DNA of 64,000 bases. Origin: Erysipelotrichaceae bacterium (lineage in GTDB: Bacteria > Bacillota_I > Bacilli_A > Erysipelotrichales > Erysipelotrichaceae). Positions 52,607 through 61,932 of this stretch are shown here, piece by piece. A program made the position numbers and the translations under genes. Position 1 is the first letter of the stretch. Each line of letters opens with the position of its first letter. The stretch is from positions 1 to 64,000 of the forward strand of contig SVBO01000005.1 of assembly GCA_015058845.1 (NCBI GenBank), written 5' to 3'. Below the pieces are notes generated by a model. That model had not been told where the DNA came from. It saw only the letters and a program-made list of their open reading frames with translations, and ran no database searches.

Positions 52607-54247
52607 ATGAGTTGTGATGGACTATTACTACATCGTATCCATGAAGAGATCAAGCAATTCTTACCCGCTAAGATCAATAAATTATACTGTATCAGTGATA
52701 CAGAGTTATTACTACATTGTCGTGGTAGACATGAGAACTTCAAGATCTTGATCTCTGCGCATTCTCAATATGCTCGAATGAATATCACTACTCGTAGTTA
52801 TCCTACTCCAGAAACTCCCTCAAACTTCACTATGTTACTAAGAAAACACTGTGAAGGAGGTGTGATCTTGGATCTACATCAAGTGGGACTAGATCGTGTG
52901 TTCTACTTCGATGTACAAGTGCGTAATGAGATCGGTGACTTAGTAGTATCTCGTTTATATGTAGAATTGATGGGGAAATATGCGAATATTATTCTCTGTG
53001 ATGAGAAGGGTAAGATCATTGATGCTATGAAGCGTATTCCTCCTTTCGAGAATACTAAGCGTATCATCGTACCCACAGCTATGTATACCCCTGTCGAAGT
53101 ACAGGATAAGAAAGATCCACTAGGAGATAATATTCAAATAGATGATCTAACTCCTTTATATAAGCAATTCCATGGATTCTCTCCACTACTAAGCAGAGAA
53201 TTTGAATATCGTATTCATAATGGTGAAAAGTTTGAAGATATCATGCATGAATTAATGTCTACTGATAGAATGTATTTCTATGACCTAGGAGATAACTTTG
53301 AATACCATTGTCTACCACTACTACATCTGGATCAGAAAGCAGTAGAGTATGATCTTATGGAAGGCTTTGATATCTTGTATTATCACAAAGAAGAGAAAGA
53401 GCGTATTCGTCAGCAAACAGGTGACCTATTTAGATTCGTAAGTAAAGAACTTAATAAGCTAAGAAGCAAGCTCCTTAAGTTAAGAGATACACTAGAAGAG
53501 GCAGAGAATTGTGAGAAGTATCGTATTTATGGAGAACTTCTATATGCCTATGGATATAGTATCGAGAAAGGGGCTAAGAAAGCATTACTTCCTTCCTTTG
53601 AAGATGGGAAATTAATAGAGATCCCACTAGATCCGAAGTTTGATGTGAAGTATAATGCTAAGAAGATGTATCAGAAGTATAACAAAGGAAAGAATGCTCA
53701 AGTGATCGTAGCAGAACAAATAGAGCTATGTAAGAGTGAGATCGCATACTTTGAACTACTACAAACACAATTAGAACAAGCTACTTTCGATGATGCTCGT
53801 GAGATCCGAAGTGAACTTGCTTCTAAAGGGTATATGAAGCAATTAGTGAGCAAGGTACGTAAGAAAAAGAATACAGTGCCTGCCTATGCTACTTACAAAT
53901 TAGGAGATACATTGATCCATGTAGGTAAGAACAATATCCAGAATGATTATCTAACATGGAAACTAGCCAAGAGAGATGATTATTGGTTCCATGTAAAGGA
54001 TATGCATGGTTCTCATGTGATCGTACAAGGAGAAATGAGTGAGGAAGTGATCCGTGCTGCTGCCAATCTAGCTGCCCTATATTCTCAAGGAAGAGCTTCT
54101 TCTTCAGTACCAGTCAACTATACTCAAGTACGTGTTTTAAAGAAAGTACCATCTTCTGCTACAGGATTCGTAGTATTCCATACCTACAAGACGATCTACA
54201 TCGATCCAGAAGAATCTTTAGAGCAAACATACCAAAGAATCAAGTAA
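52607..54247 (+). CDS. rqcH: Ribosome quality control factor RqcH (NFACT family)
   Basis: RqcH (formerly FbpA/YloA) adds Ala tails to nascent chains on split 50S subunits. 546 residues: NFACT-N with the DR motif at Asp96-Arg97 (HQVGLDRVFYFDV), a coiled-coil middle (about 270-420), and NFACT-R with RDDYWFHVKDMHGSHVIVQG. AAGGAGG precedes the ATG. Monocistronic with its own terminator. Confidence 0.94.
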   Translation: MSCDGLLLHRIHEEIKQFLPAKINKLYCISDTELLLHCRGRHENFKILISAHSQYARMNITTRSYPTPETPSNFTMLLRKHCEGGVILDLHQVGLDRVFYFDVQVRNEIGDLVVSRLYVELMGKYANIILCDEKGKIIDAMKRIPPFENTKRIIVPTAMYTPVEVQDKKDPLGDNIQIDDLTPLYKQFHGFSPLLSREFEYRIHNGEKFEDIMHELMSTDRMYFYDLGDNFEYHCLPLLHLDQKAVEYDLMEGFDILYYHKEEKERIRQQTGDLFRFVSKELNKLRSKLLKLRDTLEEAENCEKYRIYGELLYAYGYSIEKGAKKALLPSFEDGKLIEIPLDPKFDVKYNAKKMYQKYNKGKNAQVIVAEQIELCKSEIAYFELLQTQLEQATFDDAREIRSELASKGYMKQLVSKVRKKKNTVPAYATYKLGDTLIHVGKNNIQNDYLTWKLAKRDDYWFHVKDMHGSHVIVQGEMSEEVIRAAANLAALYSQGRASSSVPVNYTQVRVLKKVPSSATGFVVFHTYKTIYIDPEESLEQTYQRIK

Positions 54248-54249
54248 AA

Positions 54250-54283
54250 AGGCAAGGACTATACAGTTCTTGCCTCTTCTTTA
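54250..54283 (+). terminator. Terminator of rqcH
   Basis: AGGCAAG/CTTGCCT with inner GACT/AGTT pairs (54250-54275), then a T-rich tail. It meets the end of the converging coat-like gene. Confidence 0.85.
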
Positions 54284-54664
54284 TAGAGTATTCATGAAAT
54301 TCGTATAATTAGGATACGTCATTGTAGAACCACCAGAATATAATGTAGCCACATTATTAGGCTCTACTACATCTTCTGTAGTATATCGATAGTTCGTATA
54401 TACTCTTGGATAGAAATTATGATGACGAACAGTACGATTCTCGATTGGTTGGATCACAGGTTGCTCATGATAATGACAACTATGTGCATAACAAGTAGAT
54501 TCTGGTAAAGTGATCGGTGTTGTTTGCGGTACGAAAGCACATCCACAACCAGTTCCCATACTACCTAAGCCAATAGATGTTCCACCACAACCACATCCAC
54601 TCCCCATCGTATTTCCACAGCCACAACCACAGCCTCTATTAAAACCACTAGAATTACAGAACAT
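54281..54664 (-). CDS. Cys/Gly-rich coat-like protein (CotD-like)
   Basis: 127 residues from the ATG at 54664 (AGGAGG ahead; the longer open frame has none). N-terminal half: GCGCGCGNTMGSGCGCGG-type repeats with at least ten Cys. C-terminal half: His/Tyr-rich (CYAHSCHYHEQPVIQP, NRTVRHHNFYPRVY) resembling CotD-type spore coat proteins. No membrane helix. Divergent from ylbJ. Suggests a sporulating ancestor or lifestyle (inference). Confidence 0.72.
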   Translation of the reverse strand: MFCNSSGFNRGCGCGCGNTMGSGCGCGGTSIGLGSMGTGCGCAFVPQTTPITLPESTCYAHSCHYHEQPVIQPIENRTVRHHNFYPRVYTNYRYTTEDVVEPNNVATLYSGGSTMTYPNYTNFMNTL

Positions 54665-54779
54665 AGAGAATTCCTCCTTTCTAATATAAGGTATGAGAAG
54701 AATCAGAAATGTTCTATGCACAATCCCAATACGACTATCTATATTTTCACTTTCATATACTGTTGTATGAGGTGATGAT

Positions 54780-55634
54780 ATGTGGATCACAGATATAACT
54801 TTACTAATACTATTTATACTCTCTTTCTTTCAAATGAATATCATTATAGAAGTATCTAGACAAGTACTACAGACCTTTCTAATAACTATCTTCCCTTCTT
54901 TGTTCTTTATGTTAGTACTCTGTAAACTCCTATTACAAAGTGGTATGTTACAAAGAGTACTACAAAGATCTTCTTTACATTATGCGTTATACTTATATGC
55001 TCTACTAGGGATCATTATAGGCTTTGCAGGAAATGCCTTACTTCTTAAAGATGCGTATCACCATGATCAAATAACCTCTCGTGAAGTACAGATCATTACT
55101 CTATGCTGTTGTATCCCTTCTTTCCCCTTCTGTATCTTTACATTAGGGAGTTTACTAGGAGATATGCGATATGGGGTATTACTATATGCTACACAGTGTA
55201 TATTTGCTTGTGTAATGCTTAGTTTCTATATCCCTAGTACTAAGTTATCTCTAAAAGAAAACACTGCTCTAAGCTTACAAGAAGCCCTACAGAGCAGTGG
55301 GAATGGTTTATATATGATGTTAGGATATATTCTATTAGTCAGTGTTATGTTAGCTCTAGTAACTCCATTACTTCCTCAGTATCTCCAAGAGATCCTATTC
55401 TATATCGGAGAATTTGCTTCAGCAAGTATTAAAACCGTTACTTCCTCAAACACCCTCTCTACTAAGCTATATACTCTTTCTATCATACTAGGATTTGGAA
55501 GTCTCAACGCACACTTACAGATCTATGCGATCACACCTGTAGTACCGAAATATAGTACATTCCTACTATATCGTATCTTACAGATGCTCTTCTCTATCAG
55601 TATCCTCTACTTATTTCTGAAACTTCTTCACTAA
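54780..55634 (+). CDS. ylbJ: YlbJ-like sporulation membrane protein
   Basis: 284 residues, about seven helices. The start has the nucleoside-recognition/YlbJ pattern (TIFPSLFFMLVLCKLLLQSG); the middle GIIIGFAGNALLLKDAY corresponds to the YlbJ gate region in shortened form. Adjacent to coaD (ylbI) in convergent orientation, unlike the tandem order in Bacillus. It overlaps coaD by 24 bases. Confidence 0.75.
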   Translation: MWITDITLLILFILSFFQMNIIIEVSRQVLQTFLITIFPSLFFMLVLCKLLLQSGMLQRVLQRSSLHYALYLYALLGIIIGFAGNALLLKDAYHHDQITSREVQIITLCCCIPSFPFCIFTLGSLLGDMRYGVLLYATQCIFACVMLSFYIPSTKLSLKENTALSLQEALQSSGNGLYMMLGYILLVSVMLALVTPLLPQYLQEILFYIGEFASASIKTVTSSNTLSTKLYTLSIILGFGSLNAHLQIYAITPVVPKYSTFLLYRILQMLFSISILYLFLKLLH

Positions 55635-56096
55635 CATTTCTTCAACTGGTGTAGGTACTAGATCTGTTAGTGCTACATGCGCCATAGCGATCTCTTTGAC
55701 AGTAGTAGATGAGATAAAGGATAGTTCTGGTTTAGTAGGTAAGAAGATCGTTTCGATATCATCATCCATGAACATATTTGCAGATGCTAATTGGATCTCG
55801 TATTCAAAGTCCATCGATACACGTAATCCTCTTACGATCACACTAGCGCCCTTTTCCTTTGCATATAATACTGTCAAACCATGACCGATCTCAGCCTCTA
55901 CATTCTCAAGTCCTGCCTCTTGAATACTCCTATTGATCATTTCTAGTCTTTCTTCTTCAGAGAATAAACTACTTTTCTTAGTATTATGCATAATAACGAT
56001 ATATACCTTATCAAACATCTTAGCAGCTCTTGTTAAGACATCCATATGTCCTAATGTAATAGGATCAAATGTTCCTGGATAGATCGCGATTCTCAT
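55611..56096 (-). CDS. coaD: Phosphopantetheine adenylyltransferase
   Basis: 161 residues. AIYPGTFDPITLGHMDVLTR holds the HxGH-type nucleotide motif, and FISSTTVKEIA the second; PPAT family, CoA biosynthesis. AGGAGGTAA precedes the ATG. Its 150-base leader contains several hairpins. Confidence 0.96.
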   Translation of the reverse strand: MRIAIYPGTFDPITLGHMDVLTRAAKMFDKVYIVIMHNTKKSSLFSEEERLEMINRSIQEAGLENVEAEIGHGLTVLYAKEKGASVIVRGLRVSMDFEYEIQLASANMFMDDDIETIFLPTKPELSFISSTTVKEIAMAHVALTDLVPTPVEEMLVKKFQK

Positions 56097-56136
56097 GGTT
56101 ATTACCTCCTAATGATAATTCTTGTATAAATGTGTT

Positions 56137-56230
56137 AGAAGAGGGCATTCTACTAATGCATCTAGATAGATGCTTATTATCTTTGTTTCTCCTCTTCCCT
56201 TTTAGAAATAGCCTGTTATACAGGCTATTT
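56137..56230 (-). promoter_or_regulatory. Structured region upstream of coaD
   Basis: Contains a perfect hairpin GCATCTA/TAGATGC (near 56158-56173), a wider AGAAGAGG/CCTCTTCC pair around it, and AAATAGCCTG/CAGGCTATTT (56206-56230). The last may terminate the ylbD-ylbE unit; the others would lie in the coaD leader if transcription starts upstream. Confidence 0.55.
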
Positions 56231-56273
56231 TATATGCTTTGATTGTACCATTGTTTGATTGAAAAGAAAAGTA

Positions 56274-56480
56274 TCATAAGAACATTTGTGCCATCGAAGC
56301 TAACTGTCCTACTCTCTCTATACGATCTCCAAAGGTCTTATGAGTATCTACCTTATAATGCTCTATGATCTCAGTGATCATTGTATCATCTCGATAGACT
56401 TGTCTTATATAGTAAGGATGTACTCGCATATATTGAAAGAATTCTAGATCACTATCTGCCATAGCTCTTAACTCATCCAT
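56274..56480 (-). CDS. ylbE: YlbE-like protein
   Basis: 68 residues: FFQYMRVHPYYIRQVYRDD, then HKTFGDRIERVGQLASMAQM, match the small YlbE family (R..P.yYR.L.R.P, then Tfg.ri...). Cytoplasmic, role unknown. Starts one base before the end of the YlbD-like gene (coupled). Confidence 0.8.
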   Translation of the reverse strand: MDELRAMADSDLEFFQYMRVHPYYIRQVYRDDTMITEIIEHYKVDTHKTFGDRIERVGQLASMAQMFL

Positions 56481-56854
56481 TAGTCATTATACCTCCTGAA
56501 TACTTGATTCGCCTTCTCACTCTTCACATCTCCTTTCCCCACTACATCCTTAGCCATAGATACCATTCTACTTAGGTTATCTACGGTATGAGAGATGGCT
56601 CCCCAATCTAGTGTAGTAAGTGATAGTAAAAGGGGATTGATCCCTGATAATGATGTTGTATTCGTAGGAGTAGTGGTTGTAGTAGGTTGTTCTACTGTTT
56701 CAGTGAATGGTTGTAATGATTGTAATTCTGGTGCTTCATTTCCATATAGATCAAAGGCTTCATAGGCTTTCTGCCAAGTGATCTTTCCCTCATCTACTCC
56801 TTGTTTAATGTGAGGATTGTTCCTCACATAATTCTTGAATTCCTCTTTAGACAT
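56480..56854 (-). CDS. ylbD: YlbD-like coat protein
   Basis: 124 residues from the ATG at 56854 (GGGTGAG ahead). MSKEEFKNYVRNNPHIKQGV and GKITWQKAYEAFDLYGNE match the YlbD spore-coat family start; the centre is Thr/Pro-rich (TTTTTPTNTT) and the end basic. Overlaps ylbE. In Bacillus ylbD and ylbE are also adjacent. Confidence 0.78.
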   Translation of the reverse strand: MSKEEFKNYVRNNPHIKQGVDEGKITWQKAYEAFDLYGNEAPELQSLQPFTETVEQPTTTTTPTNTTSLSGINPLLLSLTTLDWGAISHTVDNLSRMVSMAKDVVGKGDVKSEKANQVFRRYND

Positions 56855-56913
56855 AGTGCTCACCCAGTATAGTATATGCTTCACTTGTCATCCTGAGCGA
56901 AAGAAAAGGAGAC

Positions 56914-58125
56914 CTATACGATCTCCTTACGATTAAATCTCACTATGATCGCTTGCGCAACTCCTAGGGATAACATAGCATTCAGTGTAGAACTACCTCC
57001 ATAAGAGATAAATAGAAGTGGTACACCTGTGATCGGGATCAGACCTGTGATCCCTCCAATATTTAGAACAAAGTGTAAGAAGAAGTAAGTAGCGATGCCT
57101 ACTAAGATCATTCTAGCACTAACTGTCTGGATCTTCCAAGCATACCTAAATAAAGTCCAAAGGATCAGGAAATAGGCAACAGCGATCACTAAGAATCCAC
57201 CAATACCTAACTCTTCTACAATGATCGGTAAGATAGAGTCTGTTAGAGCAGTCGGTACATATCCATACTTATAAGAAGAATTTCCAAGACCTACACCCTT
57301 CCAACCACCTTTATGGAAAGCAACTAAAGAAGAAACAACTTGCCAACCCGTATCTAAATAATCCGTAAATGGATTTTGAGCGATCGCGAATCTTTGTACT
57401 TGATATGCCTCTTCTCCCGCAAAGAATGTAAGCAACTTGACCCCTAGTGGAGAAAACATAAATAACCAACTAAAGAACGCACAGATCACGATACATGTAC
57501 GAATAAAGTTACGGAAATCTTTCAACACTGGATGTGTCGTTAGAATACACATGATCCCTACGATCACCGCAATGATCATGATCGCTCCAAAGTCATCTTG
57601 CTTCAGAATAATGAAAGCAGATGTTCCTAAGAGTACCATTGGAGCTAATAACACATCATTACGTGAATAATTGATCTTAGAAGATAGAGATCCTAGATAA
57701 CTTCCGATATAGATAATAAGTGCTAGTTTCAAGAACTCAGAGGGTTGGATCGTTAGACTAAATGGACCTATATTGATCGGGATCCATGCACGAATACCAT
57801 ATTCATTAGGAAGGAATAAGCAAGCAGTACATAAGATCAATACAAGTACTACTAGCGCAAAAGAATACTTCTTAGCAAGCGTAAGGGAGAAGAAACGGGT
57901 AATGAATACCATAGCCACATAACCACCCATAAAGAACACTACTTGCTTGATCAATGTCTTATATACTGCGAAAGAATCACTCACAGCATCCTTAGCATTT
58001 ACAGATAAGATCATGATCGTACCAAACATACATAAGAATAACATGGAGAAAAAGATCGTCTTATCATACTTAGCAGGCATACGCAAAGACCACCATTTAC
58101 TTTTCATAATACTCTTGAAGTTCAT
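56914..58125 (-). CDS. ftsW: SEDS peptidoglycan polymerase FtsW/SpoVE-like
   Basis: 403 residues, about ten helices. SEDS-family motifs: SLTIQPSEFLKLALIIYIGS, GWQVVSSLVAFHKGGWKGVG, DSILPIIVEELGIGGF and LLFISYGGSSTLNAMLSLG. It polymerises glycan strands with a class B PBP such as the one at 1,095. FtsW rather than RodA is favoured by the neighbouring division context only weakly. AAAGGAGGG precedes the ATG. It is separate from the dcw cluster. Confidence 0.9.
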   Translation of the reverse strand: MNFKSIMKSKWWSLRMPAKYDKTIFFSMLFLCMFGTIMILSVNAKDAVSDSFAVYKTLIKQVVFFMGGYVAMVFITRFFSLTLAKKYSFALVVLVLILCTACLFLPNEYGIRAWIPINIGPFSLTIQPSEFLKLALIIYIGSYLGSLSSKINYSRNDVLLAPMVLLGTSAFIILKQDDFGAIMIIAVIVGIMCILTTHPVLKDFRNFIRTCIVICAFFSWLFMFSPLGVKLLTFFAGEEAYQVQRFAIAQNPFTDYLDTGWQVVSSLVAFHKGGWKGVGLGNSSYKYGYVPTALTDSILPIIVEELGIGGFLVIAVAYFLILWTLFRYAWKIQTVSARMILVGIATYFFLHFVLNIGGITGLIPITGVPLLFISYGGSSTLNAMLSLGVAQAIIVRFNRKEIV

Positions 58126-58250
58126 GCTCTCTCCCTCCTTTGTCTATCTATTATACCTTGTTTACTTTGAAAATTCTACACCTTATAGGAGGTTCGCACA
58201 GAAACAGTTCTCCTATATGCATATCGTATGAGTAGAAAGGAGGTCTCCTC

Positions 58251-58454
58251 ATGTATTATTATGGCTATGGAAATGGAGGTAACAACTGCTGTCCTCCAAA
58301 TTATTCTTACAATCCTTGTTGCAATCAATGTGGTGGCGGTGGTGTTGGTCTAGGAGGTAATATTAGTTGGATCGCAGTGATCTTGGTTATCTTCTTGTTA
58401 TTAGTATTATGTGGTTTCGCTCGTGGTGGTAATGGTTGTGGCGGTTGTATGTAA
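58251..58454 (+). CDS. Small Gly/Cys-rich membrane protein (YjcZ-like)
   Basis: 67 residues: a Tyr/Gly/Cys-rich head (MYYYGYGNGGNNCCPPNYSY, CCNQCGGGG), one helix (WIAVILVIFLLLVLCGF) and a GGNGCGGCM end. Small YjcZ-type sporulation proteins have a similar Gly-Tyr head and hydrophobic tail. GAAAGGAGG lies before the ATG. Terminator follows. Confidence 0.78.
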   Translation: MYYYGYGNGGNNCCPPNYSYNPCCNQCGGGGVGLGGNISWIAVILVIFLLLVLCGFARGGNGCGGCM

Positions 58455-58465
58455 ATAGTATGAAT

Positions 58466-58491
58466 AACGGACGGGAAACTGTCCGTTTTCA
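58466..58491 (+). terminator. Terminator of the YjcZ-like gene
   Basis: AACGGAC/GTCCGTT stem, then TTTC (58466-58491). Confidence 0.85.
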
Positions 58492-58495
58492 TAAT

Positions 58496-58521
58496 TTAAA
58501 AGGTATATCTTTTAATATACC
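58496..58521 (-). terminator. Terminator of the pseudouridine synthase gene
   Basis: On the minus strand GGTATAT/ATATACC (58521-58502), followed by TTTT. Confidence 0.78.
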
Positions 58522-59394
58522 CTATTTCCACTTATTCAATAACTTACGGATCTTATTATCCATCTCTAAAGAGATCTCTAAGCCATCCTCATACAACATA
58601 CTATTCACATATAACATATACGCTTGTAAAGCAAGATGCGGATACTTAGAAGTAGGATTATAGATCTTATCTCCTACTAAAGGATGCTTATGATGAGATA
58701 GATGTACTCTGATCTGATGTGTTCTACCAGTATCTAGTGTACATTCTACTAAAGATCGATTCTCTTTACGAGAAGATTCTAAGCATGTTACATAGGTAAG
58801 AGCACTCTTACCAGTCTCACTGACTCTATACTTATTAGATACATGTCTATCTCTACCAATAGGGGCATCTATCGTGATCTTTTGTCCTTTACGATAATAT
58901 CCATCGACAACAGCATAATACTTACGACCGATCTTCTTATCCTTCAATAAAGCATCTAGATATGGTTGTAACTTAGGACACTTAGAAAAGATCACCATAC
59001 CACAAGTATCTCTATCTAAACGATGTAATGGTCTTACTGTAGTCATGACTCCATTAGATTGATAGTAATAGGCTACTCTATTGGCTAGTGTTCCTACACC
59101 ATCCTTAGTATCAGGATGTACCATGATCCCTGCTGGTTTATTGACTACTAATAGTAGATCATCTTCATATACTACATCTAATTCATCAGATTCTGCTATG
59201 AAATCCACTTCATTCTCTTCAAATACCTTCATCCATACGACATCACCATTCACTAAGGTAGACTCTTCCATGAACTTATTCTTGCGAGAAACTCTGTATT
59301 CACACTTCAATAATAACTCATTTAGAAGTGCTTCTACTCCTACTGGTTCGTTTACCTGTAGTAGTAACCATTCTCCCTTTCTCTCATATCCCAT
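58522..59394 (-). CDS. RluA-family pseudouridine synthase
   Basis: 290 residues. An S4-like N-terminal region is followed by the RluA catalytic domain: VNKPAGIMVHPD, RPLHRLDRDTCGMVIFSK (catalytic Asp) and ECTLDTGRTHQIRVHLSHH. Closest in style to RluD/YlyB-type rRNA enzymes; target position not assignable. It ends near a converging small gene. Confidence 0.92.
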   Translation of the reverse strand: MGYERKGEWLLLQVNEPVGVEALLNELLLKCEYRVSRKNKFMEESTLVNGDVVWMKVFEENEVDFIAESDELDVVYEDDLLLVVNKPAGIMVHPDTKDGVGTLANRVAYYYQSNGVMTTVRPLHRLDRDTCGMVIFSKCPKLQPYLDALLKDKKIGRKYYAVVDGYYRKGQKITIDAPIGRDRHVSNKYRVSETGKSALTYVTCLESSRKENRSLVECTLDTGRTHQIRVHLSHHKHPLVGDKIYNPTSKYPHLALQAYMLYVNSMLYEDGLEISLEMDNKIRKLLNKWK

Positions 59395-59408
59395 AAATAA
59401 TCTCCCTA

Positions 59409-60224
59409 TTAATGTGAAAGGACCTCAAATCCATCCTCAGTCACTAATACCATGTATTCCCATTGCGCAGATGGCTTCTTATCTACTGTAGTAACAGTCC
59501 ATCCATCCTTACGAGATACACTGATATTACGTGATCCCATGTTCAACATAGGTTCGATCGTAAAGATCATACCTGGTACCATTACCATACCAGTATTTCT
59601 CTTACCATAATGTAGAATATAAGGATCCTCATGGAAAGCATTACCTACCCCATGCCCACAGAACTCACGTACAACACTATAACGATTCTTAGTAGCATGT
59701 GCTTCGATAGCAGCTCCAATATCTCCTACATGACCCCAAGGCTTTACTTCTTGTAGACCTAGTTCTAAAGCATCCTTAGTAACTTCTACTAGTTTCTTCT
59801 TAGCAGCTGGTACCTCTCCGATCAAGAACATTCTAGAAGCATCAGAGAAATATCCCTTATAGATCGTAGATACATCTACATTCACAATATCTCCACTACG
59901 AAGTACTCTAGTTTTACTAGGGATCCCATGACATACTACCTCATTGATAGATACACATACACTCTTTGGATATCCTTCATAGTTTAGCGGAGCTGGTACA
60001 GCTCCATGAGAAGTCGTGAAGTCATAGACTAACTTATCGATCTCTTCTGTTGTGATCCCTTCTTTCATGAAAGGAGTAATATAATCTAGTAAAGCAGTAT
60101 TAATCGCAGCACTTTCACGAATTCCTTGTAATTGTTCTTCTGTCTTGATCAAAGACATAGGAGGAACGATCTTTCCTTCGGCTTGAAGCTGCGCTAGCTT
60201 ACTTCTTAATTCTTTTCTATCCAT
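59409..60224 (-). CDS. map: Methionine aminopeptidase, type I
   Basis: 271 residues. Metal ligands: Asp in VNVDVSTIYKGYFSDASRMF (two), His in CGHGVGNAFHEDPYI, Glu in FTIEPMLNMG and Glu in QWEYMVLVTEDGFEVLS. The N-terminal extension of about 20 residues is short and lacks a SEC-C zinc motif. 14 bases before the RluA-family gene. Confidence 0.95.
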   Translation of the reverse strand: MDRKELRSKLAQLQAEGKIVPPMSLIKTEEQLQGIRESAAINTALLDYITPFMKEGITTEEIDKLVYDFTTSHGAVPAPLNYEGYPKSVCVSINEVVCHGIPSKTRVLRSGDIVNVDVSTIYKGYFSDASRMFLIGEVPAAKKKLVEVTKDALELGLQEVKPWGHVGDIGAAIEAHATKNRYSVVREFCGHGVGNAFHEDPYILHYGKRNTGMVMVPGMIFTIEPMLNMGSRNISVSRKDGWTVTTVDKKPSAQWEYMVLVTEDGFEVLSH

Positions 60225-60326
60225 ATTTATACCTCATAAGTTTATACCTATATATTGTAATACTTTTTAGGAAATTTCTAAAGAACTATTTCATTTTTCT
60301 ATAAAATCTTATATAAGAAGTGAATT

Positions 60327-60350
60327 AAAAAGGGGCAGAACTCTGCCCCA
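60327..60350 (-). terminator. Terminator of the YegP-like gene
   Basis: GGGGCAGA/TCTGCCCC (60332-60349); on the minus strand it is followed by TTTTTAATT. Confidence 0.92.
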
Positions 60351-60357
60351 TTGATTA

Positions 60358-60726
60358 TTATTCTTCTACGATCTCAGCTTCAGGTGCATTCTTCTTAACA
60401 GACTCGATACCATTGATGCAATTATCATGAGTAGTGTATCCTTCACTAACAGCAATGATCTGACCATTCTTAGCTTTTAAACGGAAACGGAATTCACCAG
60501 CTTTGTCCTTATACACTTCAAACTTAGGACATTTCACAGTTGCATATCCTTCCTCAGTTTGATCTTCGATACCAGCCACTACTGCATTAGTCTTAACACT
60601 ATTGATACCATTTAAGCAAGCAGGCTTACCAGTATACACTTCAGAAGTAGCGATCACTTGACCATTAGTAGCCTTTAAATCAAATTTAATTCCAGTTTTA
60701 GTATTCTTTACAACAAATTTACCCAT
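60358..60726 (-). CDS. DUF1508/YegP-like protein, two repeats
   Basis: 122 residues from the ATG at 60726 (AGGAGG ahead). Two tandem repeats of about 55 residues: FDLKATNGQVIATSEVYTGK and FRLKAKNGQIIAVSEGYTTH, each ending CxNGIxSVKxNA. YegP family, cytoplasmic, role unknown. Monocistronic. Confidence 0.9.
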   Translation of the reverse strand: MGKFVVKNTKTGIKFDLKATNGQVIATSEVYTGKPACLNGINSVKTNAVVAGIEDQTEEGYATVKCPKFEVYKDKAGEFRFRLKAKNGQIIAVSEGYTTHDNCINGIESVKKNAPEAEIVEE

Positions 60727-60889
60727 ACTATGTCCTCCTGTATGATTCTCTTTGTAATAATTATAAATCATTCATCGATATAGGTCAATAATCTTTACAT
60801 ACACTATATAAGTAACATTTTCAAATTCTTATTTTACTTTTTGACGCACAGGTTTATAATAGTTACTAATAAGATAGAGGGTGTTACTA

Positions 60890-61624
60890 ATGGAAAGAGG
60901 ATATAGATTACAAGATAATAAAGATATATTGTATCAAGGGATCAAGGATGGGATCCCTATTGGTCTTGGATATCTAGCAGTCTCTTTCTCATTGGGAATT
61001 GCTGCAAGAAATGCTGGTCTATCTACTTTCCAAGCATTCTTATGTAGTTTGCTGTGTAATGCTTCTGCTGGAGAATATGCAGGCTTTACAGTCATTGCGG
61101 CTTCTGCTAGTTATATAGAATGTGCTCTGGTAACACTTGTTACGAATGCTAGATATATGTTGATGAGTTGTGCGATGTCTCAAAGAGTAGATCCGAAGAT
61201 GCCGTTTAAACATCGTTTAGTAATGGCTTTCTATATCGTCGATGAGATCTTTGGGATCATGATCTCTCGACCAGGTTTCTTGAATCCATATTATATGTAT
61301 GGTGCTATTTTAATGGCTGCTCCTAGTTGGGCGATCGGTACTGCACTAGGGGCTATTGCTGGTAGTATCTTACCACCTCAGTTAGTGAGTGCTTTCAGTG
61401 TGGCTTTATATGGAATGTTCATAGCAGTGTTTATTCCTCCTGCTAAGAAGAATAAGGTCATTGCTGCTTTAGTAGTGATCAGTTTCTTCTTAAGTTATTG
61501 TGCTACTTTAATACCAGGGATCTCTAGTTGGAGCGATGGTACTCGTACGATCGTCCTTACAGTTACTCTATCAGCCTTAGCCGCTGTATTATTTCCTAGA
61601 AGAGAGGTGAAGGATCATGAATAA
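60890..61624 (+). CDS. azlC: Branched-chain amino acid exporter AzlC
   Basis: 244 residues, about six helices. GIPIGLGYLAVSFSLGIAAR and the central CNASAGEYAGFTVIAA are the AzlC signature. AzlC forms a two-part exporter with AzlD. The ATG at 60890 follows AGAGGGTG; an in-frame start three codons earlier overlaps it. Overlaps azlD by eight bases. Confidence 0.93.
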   Translation: MERGYRLQDNKDILYQGIKDGIPIGLGYLAVSFSLGIAARNAGLSTFQAFLCSLLCNASAGEYAGFTVIAASASYIECALVTLVTNARYMLMSCAMSQRVDPKMPFKHRLVMAFYIVDEIFGIMISRPGFLNPYYMYGAILMAAPSWAIGTALGAIAGSILPPQLVSAFSVALYGMFIAVFIPPAKKNKVIAALVVISFFLSYCATLIPGISSWSDGTRTIVLTVTLSALAAVLFPRREVKDHE

Positions 61625-61922
61625 TATGTATGTATATATCTTGATTATGTGGGGTGTAACTTACTTGATCAGATCTCTTCCTCTCACACTATTCAAGAAA
61701 CAGATCGATAATGAATTCATTCGCTCATTCTTATACTATGTACCTTATGTTACCCTAGCCGTCATGACATTCCCTGCTATTCTAGATGCTACCCGTAGTC
61801 CTATTTCTGGGGCTGCTGCATTGATAGTAGGTATTATAGTAGCTTGGATAAGTGAGGATCTATTCAAGAGTGCGGTGTCTTGTTGCTTGATCGTATTGGT
61901 ATTAGAAACATTCTTATTCTAA
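61617..61922 (+). CDS. azlD: Branched-chain amino acid exporter AzlD
   Basis: 101 residues, about four helices. VTYLIRSLPLTLFKK is the family start, and FLYYVPYVTLAVMTFPAIL follows. Partner of AzlC. GAGGTGAAGG lies before the ATG. Confidence 0.93.
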   Translation: MNNMYVYILIMWGVTYLIRSLPLTLFKKQIDNEFIRSFLYYVPYVTLAVMTFPAILDATRSPISGAAALIVGIIVAWISEDLFKSAVSCCLIVLVLETFLF

Positions 61923-61932
61923 GTAAAACAAC

